Shown: positions 10,618 through 23,121 of the stretch, one piece after another
Numbering within the stretch: position 1 is the stretch's first letter
How the letters are laid out: each line of letters starts with the position of its first letter
Assembly (NCBI RefSeq): GCF_026213295.1
Contig: NC_079419.1
Location: 9,359,288-9,423,287 of the forward strand
Direction: 5' to 3'
Length of the DNA stretch: 64,000 nucleotides
From: Gadus chalcogrammus
Taxonomy: Eukaryota > Chordata > Actinopteri > Gadiformes > Gadidae
Translations under genes and position numbers: made by a program
The notes under the pieces: model-generated
Told to the model about the DNA's origin: nothing
Databases searched by the model: none
Seen by the model: the letters and a program-made list of their open reading frames with translations, nothing else

Positions 10618-13609
10618 TTAGCCCCTACATGGAAAAATAAATCTGAGTTTCGGGTCACAATCCAGTCGATGCTGAAGTCAATCCGCCATAATTGGTCGAC
10701 GAGACACGCCGGCCGGCCTGAAATCTATCGGGAAGCCTGGCTGGAGCAGGCCTAATTGGTGTCAGCCCAGGTTGCTGCATCGCTGCAGGAATACGGCGCT
10801 GGCCCAGTGCTGGCCTAGCCTCGGCACTCAACACGCTTTTTGAAACGGCATATTCCATTCTTCTCAGATACCAGTTCCTGCCGGTACCACTCACACATCC
10901 CCCTATACCTACATCTCTACGCCGTTTTTCCCAGATCGTCCACACCTGGGGAAAGGGATTTTAAACTAACTTAAGCTCAACACAGAGGGGCAGGTCGATG
11001 GGGTGTGTGTTTCCTGATGTCCCCATTTGCAGTCCTTTTTTTGCTTTGACGGATGGTGGTCAGTTACTAGCGTTAGTAGTGGTAGTAGTAGTAGTAGTAG
11101 TGGTAACAAGAACCTTACTATGGACCTGATTGTGTCTATAGTTGATAGCAGTGTGTGTCCACAGCTATCAATTTGTCCACCATGTGCAAAATGTCTGGAA
11201 CAATCTCAGGCTACAAGGGAAATTTGGTTTAAGTGTTGTATGTACAATTTCACAGGTGAAATACACGTTGAAAACATCAACACTGAATCAGTCGTCAGAT
11301 CTCCTCTGCGTCTACCATTTCCAGACATCACTCCGCTGGAATGAGGCAAACTGTCTGATTATGATTTGTCTGACAAAACAGAACAGAAGCATCGCTTCTG
11401 TGACATTCGTAACCCATTCCATAAGGGAGGTGCACATCATTTGCGATATCTTTTATGTAACATCCTTGGAGTGGTTTGTTATGCTTTTTTTTTTGTTCTT
11501 CCACTTGTGCGCCGATGTCATGCTAAATGAAGCATGTGACCAAATGACTGGGCTCTGTCACGATGACTCACAGAGCACATTTGTGATCCCAGCATGGGGC
11601 GACGAGTCGGCTGCCGCTCAGGGGGACGGCACATGACAGCAGTAATTACATAAAAATAATCACCGCAATTTCATATATTCCTTCATTATATCCGCAGTGG
11701 CAGAGGGAGCTGGAAAAGTATATTTTGAAAGCCTTCCGGGAGAATGAGACATTTCTTTTTACTTTTTTTAGTCTTTTAGCAGTGTTTTAAATCACAACTT
11801 TAATCCACCCGGATTCAGGTCTGAATGATAGTTCATCGCCGGGTTCCTTGATGAGGTCGGTTTTTGCCGGTGTCTTCCGCAGTGGAAATTATGTGTGAAA
11901 AAATGAGAGGAAGGAGAAGAAAAAGGGAAAGAAATAGTGTGCTTCGCATTATTTCCACATTACAAGAGATCCTCAGCCCTGGAGCCTCTATAGCCTTTGG
12001 CACATTGGTATTTTGCCCGAAGAAGAGAAAAGCATTCCCCCCCCCCCCCCATTCATAGCGTGCCTATCATTAAGGCACGGTGAAGCCACATCATCATATC
12101 ATAAGGAGCGAGGGAGGGAGAGGGGAGGAGAGGGAGGCAGCCTTTGTTCTCATATCCCCATCTGCAGATTGATTTGGAATATCAAGTAGCCGGAGAGAGT
12201 GGTGAACTCTGAAACACAAAACCCCGTTGCATAAGTCCGCGACGTGGAGTCAGTCACTGTACGAACTAATCAAAGTGTATTTAATAAACTGTGAGCAAAT
12301 GAACCCCAGATTGGACTGGGACGTGTGGTTAAGAGAGGAGGAGACGTGGGGATAGATAATTAGATAAGACGTTTCTTTGACACGTCGATTGGATACATGA
12401 GGAGATGAAGAGGCAAGACAAACAAAAAGATACAAAGATGCTAAATATTGTCATAAAATACTTTGATCACACTTGATTGAAGACCAATCAGCCAAGGGTA
12501 AGTGTGGTTGTATTTTCAGCTATTGTTTCAATCTTACAGGTCCTCTGCACTACTGTAACCCATTACAGGGCAGTGATCAATGAACCGGAGGCTCAGCCCT
12601 TGTTTCGTCGGTCTGTGATTCAAACAGCTCCGGTAGGCCTCTTGGCCCCAGCGCGAGGCGACAGTAATCAAGGACTCGTTTCCTCCACACGTGTCTCCGC
12701 AACATTTAATATTTAGTGCGGTCCCGTGCCACCACTATGGCATTGAGAAAACAGCTCGACCCGATACAGAAAGGTGGAATTGTCTCACCTTCTGACTACT
12801 TATAATAAGCTACAGTAAGAATATGCTGCACACACACACTGGATAATGTTTACTCAGGTGATCATTGGATTGTACCTCAGGAACTACTGGGACCTTTATC
12901 TGACGAAGAACCAAAGAGAAGAGGGCAATAGTGTGTGTGTGTGTGTGTGTTTGTGAGCATTTTTTGTGTGTGTGTGTGTGTGTGTCGGGGGGTTTGTGTG
13001 GTTGTGTGTTCTTGATGCAGGCTGTCATGATTTAATTCCTTATTTTTCATATCAACAGTCTAATCTATTCGAGGGTAACCTTTTTTCCGCTGGCTCCAGA
13101 CATTCACTGAATGTATTACAGGTTGGCCAATCCAAAGGTCAGATTTCCATTAGTCAACATCTAGCTCCCCGTGGGCAGGGCGGGGTGCTCCTCCATTCCC
13201 CTCTCTCATTCTGTACGGCGGAACGGAAGTTGTACTTTCAGACGCCCTTCACCGAGGCAGCAGGTGTTTCAGTTTACGAGCGTGTAGGGGATCTTAAACG
13301 GCCTGTGTTTCACAACAGACCGATAATAATAATAAGAGAAGCAGGTGGTATTTAGTGAGGTGCTTCATTATAGCTCCGTGACGCTAGCTGTGGTGAATTC
13401 TAGCCATTGAGACCATTAGGGCTGACTCAACCCGTTTCCAAGTGTGTAGCGCAACATAGCAGGATATGGCCATTATCCGTTTAATGGCCACTGTATGAGA
13501 TGTAAAACATTCTCACATTCATTCATTTGTATTCATTTGGAATGTGTGCGAAATAATTGATGAGAAATGCTCTTTCAGAAAATATCTCCCAGCCTAAATC
13601 CCTCACAAT

Positions 13610-13995
13610 ACTTATAATAATAATAATAATAATTTAATAATAATAATAAATAAGAAGAATAATAATACATTTATTTAGAGGCGCCTTCAAGACACCCAAG
13701 GTCACCTTACTAAGCATATAGTCATCATAAATCCATTAAAAAAAAAAAGACATTGTGGCAAAAATAATAAATAAACATAATAAAATAAAAATAATAACAA
13801 CAAAAACAGACAAAACAAACAAACAAACAATCAAAACAGTGATCAGTTAGACGTTGTGTGCGAGTTTGAACAGGTGAGTTTTGAGTTGTGACTTGAAGGT
13901 TGTAATGGTGTCTGACTGTTTTATGTGTGGGGGGGAGGGAGTTCCAGAAGCCTGGGTGCTGACAGCCTGAATGACCGGGCACCCATTGTAGTGAG
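13610..13995 (+). repeat. Probable teleost interspersed repeat with (ATA)n head
   Basis: It starts with ATA/TAA trinucleotides and then a block with TTTAGAGGCGCC and CAAGGTCACC. Near 13935-13990 there is a block with GGGAGTTCCAGAAGCC and GACCGGGCACCC. I recall blocks of this form recurring across many fish genomes as a family of dispersed non-coding repeats, but I cannot assign the class or check copy number here. Confidence 0.45.
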
Positions 13996-15388
13996 TCGTG
14001 ATGTGGGGATAATCACGCTATTGGTCCTACAAAACTCTCCCAAATTCAGACTCTTGCCCAAGTTTCGCTCGAGTCTTGCGTAACTCTTTTGTCCTTTCAC
14101 ACGCGAGTCATCTAAACTCCTCCGCCGACCTCGATGTGGAAACAACGGGAAACAAAGATTTAAAAGGCAGGCGTTCGTTCACTCAGTACAGTCACTTTTT
14201 AACACCCTCCCGCCGATCCCTGCACAGACAACTTGATGTTCACAGGTTCTTCCCTGCGTGGCAACGACAAATGAAACCCCCCAACTCCCCAATCAGGCCT
14301 GGTTATCCTCCATGGCGGCAGTAAACAGCCTCTTTGTCAGTCGCTGACTGGGGTAGATTTACCAGGTGGATGCGAGCTGCATACTAACACCGGCTTATAT
14401 AAAACAGCCAGTCTTTTCCCCCCTCCGGCAACCCGAACCGACTCAGAGACAATGTCATCTCTGTCACAGAGGCACAGAGGGCGGCCGCTTTTGATGCAGC
14501 TAAACTCTAGGTGCGGATGGGGGAGGAAATGGAAAAGAGCCGTTGACCTTTCGGGTCGATGAATATTTAAGAAAAAAGCAAATAAAGCCAGCCCCTGTGC
14601 TGTGTCCCTGCCCCCCTGCTCAATTCAACTGTATTCGGAGGGGGGGGGGGGGGACCTCTATGGGGCTGGCTGGCTAGGTGGGCAAGAGGAGCGTCTAATG
14701 AACACACACCGTCGCCATTTGGGATTTGATCGATAAAATAAAATAGATGTCTTGTGAATAAATGCTTGTATGTGTTTTTCTGAATCGTCTTTATGCCTTT
14801 CGGATTTCTGCGGACATATTTCAGTCTTCAAATGAACTGAATAGTATTGGGTTTCAAACTATAAAAATAAATGGTGTTCGATGATATTATTTTCAGTATA
14901 ATGGTTGCCGAACGAAAAATGTCATGCGGTGTTGTTTAATATGTGTAGTCAGGCAAGTATGAGAGGAGCGAAGCAGGAGAGAATTCAAAAACAGGCTAAT
15001 TCTAAACAACTATTCTCTACAAATCTGAGGAACACACAGCTATCAAGAGGGTGGATGTTCACATAGTGATCCAACAACTAATCTAACACTACACTAACCC
15101 AATCTTATCCTAACAACTAATCCCAGCATCCCATGACTCAAAATGTCCGCCTCCCACTCTCCGGAATATATCTCCGAGCTGTTCACATTCCACTTCAGCC
15201 CTTCACACCATCCAGCACTTCAGCACCAGGGTCAGCGACCGTAGCTCGGATAGCCGGATCGATGACTACCACGAGAGCCGTGACCCCCACACGACCCACC
15301 CTTGAACCTCTCCTCTCTAAATAATGCTTGGCTATTGACGTACACACACGCACACACACACACACTCCCTGTGCCTTTGTCCTCCTAG

Positions 15389-15662
15389 TGCCTACCAGGT
15401 GGTGGTGGAGGAGGAGAGGCCTCGGCGGGCGCGCGGCACGGCCGAGATCCTTCGCTGCTACCCGGTGCCCATCCACTTCCAGAACGCCACGGCGCTCAAC
15501 TCGCCGTACTACTTCACCGCCCAGTTCCCGGCCGGCGGCGTCCAGGCGGCGCAGCCCTTCACCGTGGGGGACAACAAGACGTACAACGGCTACTGGAACG
15601 CCCCGCTGCTGCCCCAGAAGAGCTACAGCGTCTACTACCAGGCCGTCAGCACGGCCAACGGG
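15389..15662 (+). CDS. ptprm: ptprm exon: bulk of fourth FN3 domain with RPRR site
   Basis: A 274-nt exon, acceptor CTAG at 15385-15388, donor GTGGGT at 15663, phases 2 to 0. It reads (S)AYQVVVEEERPRRARGTAEI, then CYPVPIHFQNATALNSPYYF, then QPFTVGDNKTYNGYWNAPLL and SYSVYYQAVSTANG. This is the membrane-proximal FN3 of PTPRM. RPRR fits a furin-type R-X-R/K-R cleavage motif. Established: type IIB receptors are cut by a proprotein convertase in this domain and stay as a non-covalent two-chain complex. One sequon (NAT) is visible. The open frame continuing into CT-rich sequence is intron. Confidence 0.94.
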
Positions 15663-15689
15663 GTGGGTGACGCCTCGCTCCACGCTGGC

Positions 15690-16085
15690 TCTCTGTGTTC
15701 TCTGTCTCTGTCTCTCTCTCGGTGTCTCTCTGTATCTCTCTGTTTCTGTGTGTCTCTCGGTGGCTCTCTGTGTTCTCTGTCTCTCTCTCGGTGTCTCTCT
15801 GTGTTCTCTGTCTCTCTCTCGTGTCTCTCTGTATGTCTCTGTTTCTTTGTCTCTCTCGGTGGCTCTCTGTATCTCTCTGTGTCTCTGCTTCCGTCTCTCT
15901 CTCTCTCTGTCTCTCTGTCTGTCTCTGTTTCAGTCTCTTTTTCAGTGTCTCTGTATCTCTCTGTGGTCTTTTTCTGTCTCTCTCTGAGTCTCTATAGCTC
16001 TCTGTGTTTCTCCTCCTTCTCTTTGTCTGTCTCTCTCTCTGTCTCTATCCCTGCCCCTGTCCCCGTCCCTGTCTCTCTCCTCTCT
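15690..16085 (+). repeat. Degenerate CT/CTGT-rich tract just after a donor site
   Basis: About 400 nt of pyrimidine-dominated sequence made of CTCTCTGT-like units, starting within 30 nt of the splice donor at 15663. The long serine/leucine/cysteine ORFs that cross it in all three frames are repeat artefacts. Confidence 0.85.
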
Positions 16086-16247
16086 CTGTCTTGTCAGAGA
16101 AAGGTTCACACTTTGTGAACCTCCAAGTTCATCACACTTTGTTCTGAACATCAGGGAACAGCATATTGGGCTTTAAAAGTGCAAGGACACAGTGATATTG
16201 GGTCAGAGCACCAGACTACGGATTACAGGGTGTTAGTCGAAACTAAA

Positions 16248-16268
16248 ACACACACACACACACACCCC

Positions 16269-16319
<51 letters not shown>

Positions 16320-16320
16320 G
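16248..16320 (+). repeat. (CA)n microsatellite, interrupted
   Basis: A run of CA dinucleotides interrupted once by CCCCCG, about 73 nt. One of the few long arrays in the window with CA rather than GT on the sense strand. Confidence 0.9.
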
Positions 16321-16746
16321 CAAACACAACCATGCATGGGGCCTCTTATAGACATGGGCAGTGCTGTGGCGTTACTGTCTGCACTCTAATAAGGTGAGCC
16401 TGTGCCGGGGCCCAGAGAGCCTCCTGCACTGTGACACATCCCCCCCGCCCCCCCCCGCCCCCATTATGCAGCCCCCTCGCTCCGCCCGTCTCCTCCAATG
16501 GGGGAGCCCGCCACACATTCCAGACACCGCTTTGATCAACCGCACATAAGACACCGGGGTCACCCGACCCCCACAGCCAGCCAATATTGGAAGCGATGCA
16601 ACGATAGCAACAACAACAACAACAACAACAACAACGACAACGGGGACGACAATCCGGCAAGCGAGCAGGGAAGGGACGAGAGCGCTTTCCCGATCGTTGG
16701 GGGGTCACAGCTTCTGTCATCGAGTGGCACTCGCCCGCCGCCGCGC

Positions 16747-16774
16747 GCCCGTCCCCCCCCCCCCCCCCCCCCCC
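16747..16774 (+). repeat. Poly(C) run of about 28 nt
   Basis: An uninterrupted C homopolymer flanked by GC-rich sequence. The complementary strand can form a G-quadruplex. Confidence 0.85.
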
Positions 16775-18566
16775 GTGTCGAGGCTAGAGGGAGCTCAGCG
16801 GCGAGCCGGGGCCCGGTGGTGGTCCTGAATGAGAATCAACCGCAAAGCAGGAGTCCTTCTGCAGCAGAGGCACGTCCTGAAGACCTGGGCGGTGCAGCCG
16901 ACACGTGAGCCAAGAGCAGCTGAATACAATTAAAGAAGTTTGCTCTTCAGGGACGGGAGACAGGGGGAGAGAGGGAGAGGGAGAAAGAGTGACAGATGCT
17001 CTGAAACTTTTCAGGTTGAATTGCAGCGGTGCGATTTGGCTGATAATGCTCTGCCCGGGTACAAGCCGAACAAAGGAGCATTCAGTCTTTTGTAGCGGCG
17101 GTACAAAGACTCCACAGCCTTGAAAGAGAGTTTATTCAGGGTTTTATTATTCACCATTTGGAGCTGGCTGTGGTCAAATGCACCCTGTTTTGTTCATTAA
17201 GCCCGCACCGTCGCTGGAGTGTAACTTAGGCTTCAGTTGGAGGGCTGTGGATGTAGCCTAGCCTAGCTTTTTGCTTTTAAATTAAATTAATGTTTAAACA
17301 AAGAGGCACAAAGGAAAAATATTCATATTGAGTATCTTTTCTCTTAGGTTTCCATTCCATTAAAACCCTGGGGGGAAATCTAATTATGTTTCCCATTTAC
17401 AAAAATACCTTTCCACAAGCCTGGGCAGAATCACATGAATCTGTGATGCGTGTGCCTCAAATCCCATTGATAATGGCAGGTCCACAGGTCAAGAGGTCAC
17501 GTATTGCCTAATATAACCGGCGGGAAAAAAAATCATTCACCCTGAGAACAAAGACAATCGTTCCAGAAAGGCGCTCTGCTCGTACTGACGCATAAAGAGT
17601 TCAACACATTATAAATTGAAATCCCTCTCTTTTTCCATCGCATCTTGATAATGCCTTCTGTGGTGGAACAGAAGTAAATTTGTCTGGGGGTCGAGAGCCC
17701 CAAACAGTGGGCCCACTTCAGCATTAAAGCAGGGAAACGTCCTTGAGGGCAGCGCTGTAGATAGGGATGCCACTGCTGCTCCCATCGGCCACCTCAGGAG
17801 GTAACTCGTGGTATAGCTGTGATTCAGCCAAGGCTGTCTCAGCTGCCCACCAAAGGCCGATAAGCCCGGCGCAAACAGCGAAATGGTTACCATAGATAAT
17901 AACTGAGAGCTTACAGTGCCTTAGTGTCGTGAGAAAATCTTATGGAAATTTCCTCTACATCTCTCCAAACGTTGTTATGTCCTTGCTGCCACTTATATGT
18001 GTGTGTGCAAAGGTCCGGCACAGAGGAATAGCAATAACACACTTGTCTGCCCACAAGATGTATTCAGCGATAACAATGATCGCCAAGTATCTTGCATCAT
18101 GAGAACGCATACGCTTATACCACATGGCTTAAGGTTTCAAGGGGTAGTCCTTAGGTGTAGATTAAGCTAAGGTACAAACGGTTCTGTTTATACTTCCACT
18201 AACCTTAAATGCCTCTTTGTATTTTTGTGCTATGTTTCGACTGCAAGTGTTTTGATATGTCGAGTAGATGCATGAATATGTAGATAAATAGATAGTAGAT
18301 AGAAGGAAATATAGAAACAGGGCCAGAATGTCAAACACTTTAACAGTAAAACACGGCCTAGATTGAGTCACGAGTTGGCCGATTGATGTGTGTAGTACTC
18401 CCAAACAGCAAGAGGCACCTGATGATCGTACAAAGTGTAATAGTTTTGACAGAATGTTTTGGAGCCTTCGACTAGCGGCAAGGTTGTTCTGGGAGAAAAA
18501 GCTTCAAGACAAAGGATCTGATATGGATCTCTTTTCCAGCCCTAACTATTCAGTGCCACAATGTTT

Positions 18567-18680
<114 letters not shown>

Positions 18681-18765
18681 TGAAGGGTTGGGATATTTTC
18701 TAGTCACACTACTCCGTGTGTGGTGCGCTTTGTTCTGTTACTGTTTTTGTTCTGTAACTCTGTGT

Positions 18766-18800
<35 letters not shown>

Positions 18801-18900
18801 CCGGTATATGTGTGTTTCTGCTTACCTCTAATTCCACTATTAACCTCCCCAACTCTGGCTTTGCCCTTGTCCCCCTCCTTTATTTTCTCCGTTCCTGCAG

Positions 18901-18937
18901 GAAACCAAAATCGACTGTGTCCGAGTCGCCACCAAAG
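18901..18937 (+). CDS. ptprm: ptprm exon: stalk peptide after FN3-4
   Basis: A 37-nt exon, acceptor CTGCAG ending at 18900, donor GTAAGA at 18938, phases 0 to 1. It encodes ETKIDCVRVATK, matching the PTPRM sequence between the fourth FN3 and the stalk (ANG|ETKIDCV.VATK|G). The joint with the preceding exon reads STANG-ETKID. It is extracellular and membrane-proximal. Its small size is usual for this gene family. Confidence 0.92.
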
Positions 18938-19781
18938 GTAAGACCGGACTCTGTACGCTCCAGCGGCCGCGGGCCAACGATAACCTGTTCCCCAGCGCTG
19001 TTGTTAAATCAATGCAGCTCTGCCTCCCTGCAGGCGCTCACCCTGCTCTCCACGTCTCCCTAGTATCCCCCTGCCCCGGTGTGGCGTGACCGCTAACATA
19101 ATTAACACAATCAGCGGACGCATGCTTTAATCCAAACATCGGGGTCGTCCAAACAGAACGTACAGGATGTAGTGTGGATTTTCAGGAGTGCAACGTGTGA
19201 AGTGGGATTCCTCACAGGGATACAAATAACTTATCAAGTCGAGTCTAAAATACACTCATTGGGATGTAGCCACGTGTCTGATGTGTCCGTCAAGCCCCTG
19301 TCCCCCGGGGATCTCGACTCAGGGAGGCACGCTCACACGCTGGTCGTACGCCTCCGGAGGACTTCCCTCACACGTCCGCCATGTCAATCAGTCACGGCGT
19401 GCCGTCACACGATGCAGACACACCACGAGTTTACCTCACGCGGATCTCTGTTTCCGCTTGGTTGGAAGAACCTTTCATTCCCAGTTCAAAAATTGCACGT
19501 ACCTTCAGATTCAGGCAATTGCTCACAGGGGTTTGAAATCCTTTACCATGATGAACTAAAGATTATTTTTCTTGTGCTTTGCATTTCAAGATTTAATTAA
19601 AGATCTCGAAATGGTGTCTTTCTGTGCGGTTTCCGACAGCAAAGTGTATATCTCCATATGTATAGCCGGGGCCTATGAGAAATAATGACTTGATAAGACT
19701 CCCGTCATAATTGGATGGTTGCTTCACTGTTGCATGGGGATTTGGATCTGCTTGTTTGGCTTGTTGTGAGCTTCAGTGTGG

Positions 19782-19898
<117 letters not shown>

Positions 19899-19976
19899 TT
19901 TCCTACCTCCCTCCCCCCCCCTCCCCTCCTCTTCGTGCATGCCTTCTGACGGGAACCACTGGCTACCTCCACTCAG

Positions 19977-20051
19977 CCGCCATTCTGGTGACGCAGCTCA
20001 CCACGCCCTACGTCCGCATCGTGCCAGCCGCCGGTGACAGCCAGCTCACAG
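19977..20051 (+). CDS. ptprm: Candidate cassette exon in the extracellular stalk
   Basis: A 75-nt segment between CACTCAG (ends 19976) and GTCAGA (20052). It is exactly divisible by three and fits phase 1 on both sides, so it can be included between the exons at 18901 and 22850 without changing frame. Entered with the carried-over G it reads AAILVTQLTTPYVRIV then PAAGDSQLT, with no stop and GC-rich codons like the other exons. It would insert 25 residues just before the TM domain. By memory, PTPRT carries an optional insert at the equivalent place (between VATK and VEPEKQ), which supports the idea. The standard mammalian PTPRM I know lacks it. No transcript evidence is available here. Confidence 0.55.
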
Positions 20052-20434
20052 GTCAGACACCCTCTACCTCCTGGTGGCTCTCCGGACGCCACCGGCTCTC
20101 ACAAGCACAGTCTCTGGGCCGTCCCTGGGCCAGGTTCAGGACCTCCATGTGGGGGTTTAGAAGGCCTCACAGGGGGATGTGGTTCAGAAGAATCGGGGTC
20201 TGGGGCTGCTGCATGAGGTGTGTGTCTGGGGGTGTGCGGGTTGTTTTTTTGTGGGGTAGTGGCTTTGGATTGTGTGTGGTTGTTGTTTGTTTTGTGTCGG
20301 CCATTAAGTAGAATGAGTGTTAGTTAATAAATTAACTGCATTTAATTTATCCCTGGCCGATCGCTGCCTCTTCCCAGCCTTGCTGGAACATGAAAGACCC
20401 TGTGTGAGGCTTGAATGTCATTAGTAATGTTCAT

Positions 20435-20559
<125 letters not shown>

Positions 20560-20904
20560 TGGGGGAGGGGCTACAGAGGCGCTAATCCCCTTTCATGAAT
20601 ATTTCTCATTATTTTTGAGGGAAGATTACGCGTCTGTTTCCGCAGTTATGACAAGCATTAACACCAAGAAAGAATTGTTTTTAAGTGGCCGTCGTGCGCA
20701 CGGAGGTATGACCCGTTCGTCGACGGCCTGCGTCTCTCTTCAGATAACCCTGATGATTAAAACAGTGTAGAGGCTTTGGGTTGTCGGTGTGTGAATGGGA
20801 GAAACAACAAAGGGGGGGGGGAAGACACAGACAGAACTCTCTGCCTTTTAACGCTAGTTCTGTCTGTGTGGGGACAGAAGCCCTGTGCCAGTCCTCTCCA
20901 CGGC

Positions 20905-20905
<1 letters not shown>

Positions 20906-20965
<60 letters not shown>

Positions 20966-20975
20966 GCGTGTGCGG
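20906..20975 (+). repeat. (GT)n microsatellite with CGTG tail
   Basis: GT array of about 55 nt passing into CGTGTGCGTGTGCG. Confidence 0.9.
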
Positions 20976-21106
20976 TGTATACAAACGGCGGGCGTCGCTA
21001 TCGCTAAGCCCTAAAGCACTTAAATCTCAATAGACACCTGGGCTTTGACAGCAGTGCCCCGCTGCAGAAACAATATGTCACCCATCGGGAAGCTGGAAGG
21101 ATGCAG

Positions 21107-21144
<38 letters not shown>

Positions 21145-21383
21145 GTAGGGGGGAGAGGAGGGGGGGGGGGGGATCCCCCCACTCTGCCCCCTCTGGGTCT
21201 GACAGATTTGTCCAACATTAGAATGTGTCATTCTAAATGGATCAGCGCCCCCCCCTGCTGAGGGGAAGTGATGGTGCGGTTCAGGTGGACGCTTCGGATC
21301 CCCACAACACTCTCTGCTGCTTTTAGACGGGCCTCTTATCACACTCCTGGGGAGCGACGCGCGCTTAAAACCAACTGCTTTCA

Positions 21384-21740
21384 CCCCCCCCCCCCCCCCC
21401 CCCCCCCGCCATCCCTCCCTTGCTCATTCTCTCTCTCTCTCTCCCTCCCTTTTGCTTTCGCTCCCGTTTACGCTCTTTCTCTTATTCTCTGTTAGTCTCC
21501 TGTCCGCTTCCTCGCTCTCCCTCTTTCCTTCTCTATCTGTTATCGCTCTCTCTCTCTCTCTCTCTCTCTCGTGTTCTCTCTGTTTATCTCTCTCTGGCTA
21601 CCCCTCAGACTCTCCCTGCTCCCTGCCTCGCTCCACGCCGCTCTGCCTCTCTCTCTCTATCTCCTCCGCTCCGCCTCGCTCTCCATCTCCTCTTCATCTC
21701 TCTCTCTCTCCATCTCTCTCCTCCCCCTCTCTGTTTCCAG
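21384..21740 (+). repeat. Poly(C) followed by CT-rich low-complexity tract
   Basis: About 24 consecutive C, then about 320 nt of C/T-dominated sequence with short (CT)n runs. The serine/leucine-rich ORFs here are artefacts. Confidence 0.8.
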
Positions 21741-22021
21741 GTTATCCCCTTCCATCCCGAGTCGCCATCCAATGCGTTCCTTCTTTCTTTATTTATGTAT
21801 TTATTCCTCCATTTATTTATCTATTTATGTATTTTATCTCTGTGGGTATTATCTGCCTCTCCCCCGCCCCCCCCCCCCCCCCCCCCTGCCGTTACGCTCC
21901 ACATATTTCCGTGCGAGCCCAGCCACCGTTTGACCCAAACATGATTAACCAAGGGTAAATACAACACGCACTTATCTCTCCTGTGGCAGGGTAGCCTTCT
22001 CTACACCACCGGCCACTTAAG

Positions 22022-22022
<1 letters not shown>

Positions 22023-22096
<74 letters not shown>

Positions 22097-22178
22097 GGAG
22101 AGAGGGAGAGAGGGAGAGAGAGGAGGAGAGAGCAGAGGGAGAGAGAGAAAGGAGAGGGAGAGGGAGAAAGGAGAGGGA

Positions 22179-22213
<35 letters not shown>

Positions 22214-22440
22214 AGAAAGAGAGAGAGAGGAGAAGAAAGAGAGAGAGAGAGGAGAAGAAAGAGAGAGAGAGAGAGAGAGAGAGGAGAAGAAAGAGAGGAG
22301 AGAGCAGAGAAAGGAAGAGAGAGAAAGGAGAGGGAGAGAGAGGAGAGGAGGGGGGAGAGAGAGACAGAAGAGAGAAGAGGGAGAGAGAGGAGAGGAAAGA
22401 GGAGAGGAGAAGAGGGAAGTGGGGTGGGGGGGGGAGGGGG
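22023..22440 (+). repeat. Polypurine (GA)n-rich tract, about 420 nt
   Basis: It begins as about 65 nt of perfect GA, then passes into GGGAGA, GGAGAAGAAAGA and related units, with almost no pyrimidine over 400 nt. Such mirror-rich homopurine tracts can form intramolecular triplex DNA. Frames across it give Arg/Glu or Ser/Leu repeats and are not genes. Confidence 0.92.
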
Positions 22441-22849
22441 GCGATGGATGGGTTGTGAGCAGAGACAACAAAGGAGTCACTTACTCTGAGAATAAACAGC
22501 CTAATTGCGCCGCAACGCTCGGCTCGGTATTGATATGTTAGGGGACGCAAAAACACAGATAACTGGACGAACCGCCCGAACAGATGAACGGCCAATAAGT
22601 CAATATCGGGGAAATTTCAGCCCCAGCCTGTGTTGTCGCGTTCCGCCTGCATAGTGATTAATAGCCGTACGCGTGCAAAAAACAACCCAAAAAAACACTG
22701 CAGATAGTAATGAACTGAACTTTGCTAGCGCGACCCCGTCACGATGGTATTATGATTAATTGATGTGTCCACCGGTTTTGTTTGTGTTTTTAATGAATGT
22801 CTGCTTTGGTTGTAATAATCCGTTTGCGGGGGTTGCGGGGCGGCTACAG

Positions 22850-22985
22850 GCGCGGCGACCCACAAGCCCGACGCGGTGGAGCCGGAGAAGCAGACGGATC
22901 ACACGGTGAAGATCGCCGGGGTCATCGCCGGCATCCTGCTCTTCGTCATCATCTTCCTCGGGGTGGTGCTCCTGATGAAGAAAAG
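22850..22985 (+). CDS. ptprm: ptprm exon: stalk end, transmembrane helix, stop-transfer
   Basis: A 136-nt exon, acceptor CTACAG ending at 22849, donor GTATGA at 22986, phases 1 to 2. It reads [20 protein letters not shown], then the hydrophobic helix [20 protein letters not shown], then LMKK. This is almost the PTPRM TM region as I know it. The helix crosses the plasma membrane once, and the lysine/arginine cluster that follows is the cytoplasmic stop-transfer. The exon ends within an arginine codon (AG), which can be completed either by the microexon at 24663 or by the exon at 34233. Confidence 0.95.
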
Positions 22986-23096
22986 GTATGACACGTCAAA
23001 ATAAGAGGTCATGGTAGTAGTCGTCGTTGACGTTGTTGTTGTTGTTGGTGTTGTTGTTGTTGTTGTTGTTGATTTATTTATTTGTGATCTATATCC

Positions 23097-23121
23097 GCCC
23101 CCCCCCCCCCCCCCCCCCCCC
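23097..23121 (+). repeat. Poly(C) run of about 24 nt
   Basis: C homopolymer about 110 nt after the TM-exon donor, preceded by a (GTT)n-like stretch at 23020-23070. Confidence 0.85.

Larger units (their letters stand above)
4408..15388 (+). other. Large intron inside the fourth FN3 domain (11 kb)
   Basis: Phase-2 intron of about 10.98 kb. It holds a hAT-like element (5880-6975), a (TC)n/poly(C) block (10539-10617), short GT arrays (12930-12985), a teleost-type interspersed repeat with (ATA)n (about 13610-13995), poly(C) runs (about 12040-12050) and a poly(G) run (14640-14653). The rest (4408-5870, 7000-10500, 10650-12900, 14000-15340) is AT-rich to mixed unique sequence in which I see no exon, RNA gene or clear mobile element. 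The reported open frames are short, lack homology that I recognise and are not supported. Confidence 0.75.

Noticed and set aside
11027..11636. Overlapping 105- and 164-residue open frames in the big intron
   Set aside because: No homology recognised, no splice sites in a compatible phase and AT-rich composition unlike the real exons.
15663..16118. Continuation of the FN3-4 exon reading frame into the CT-rich tract
   Set aside because: A GTGGGT donor sits exactly where PTPRM homology ends (ANG) and the next exon continues with ETKID. The continuation is a repeat translation.
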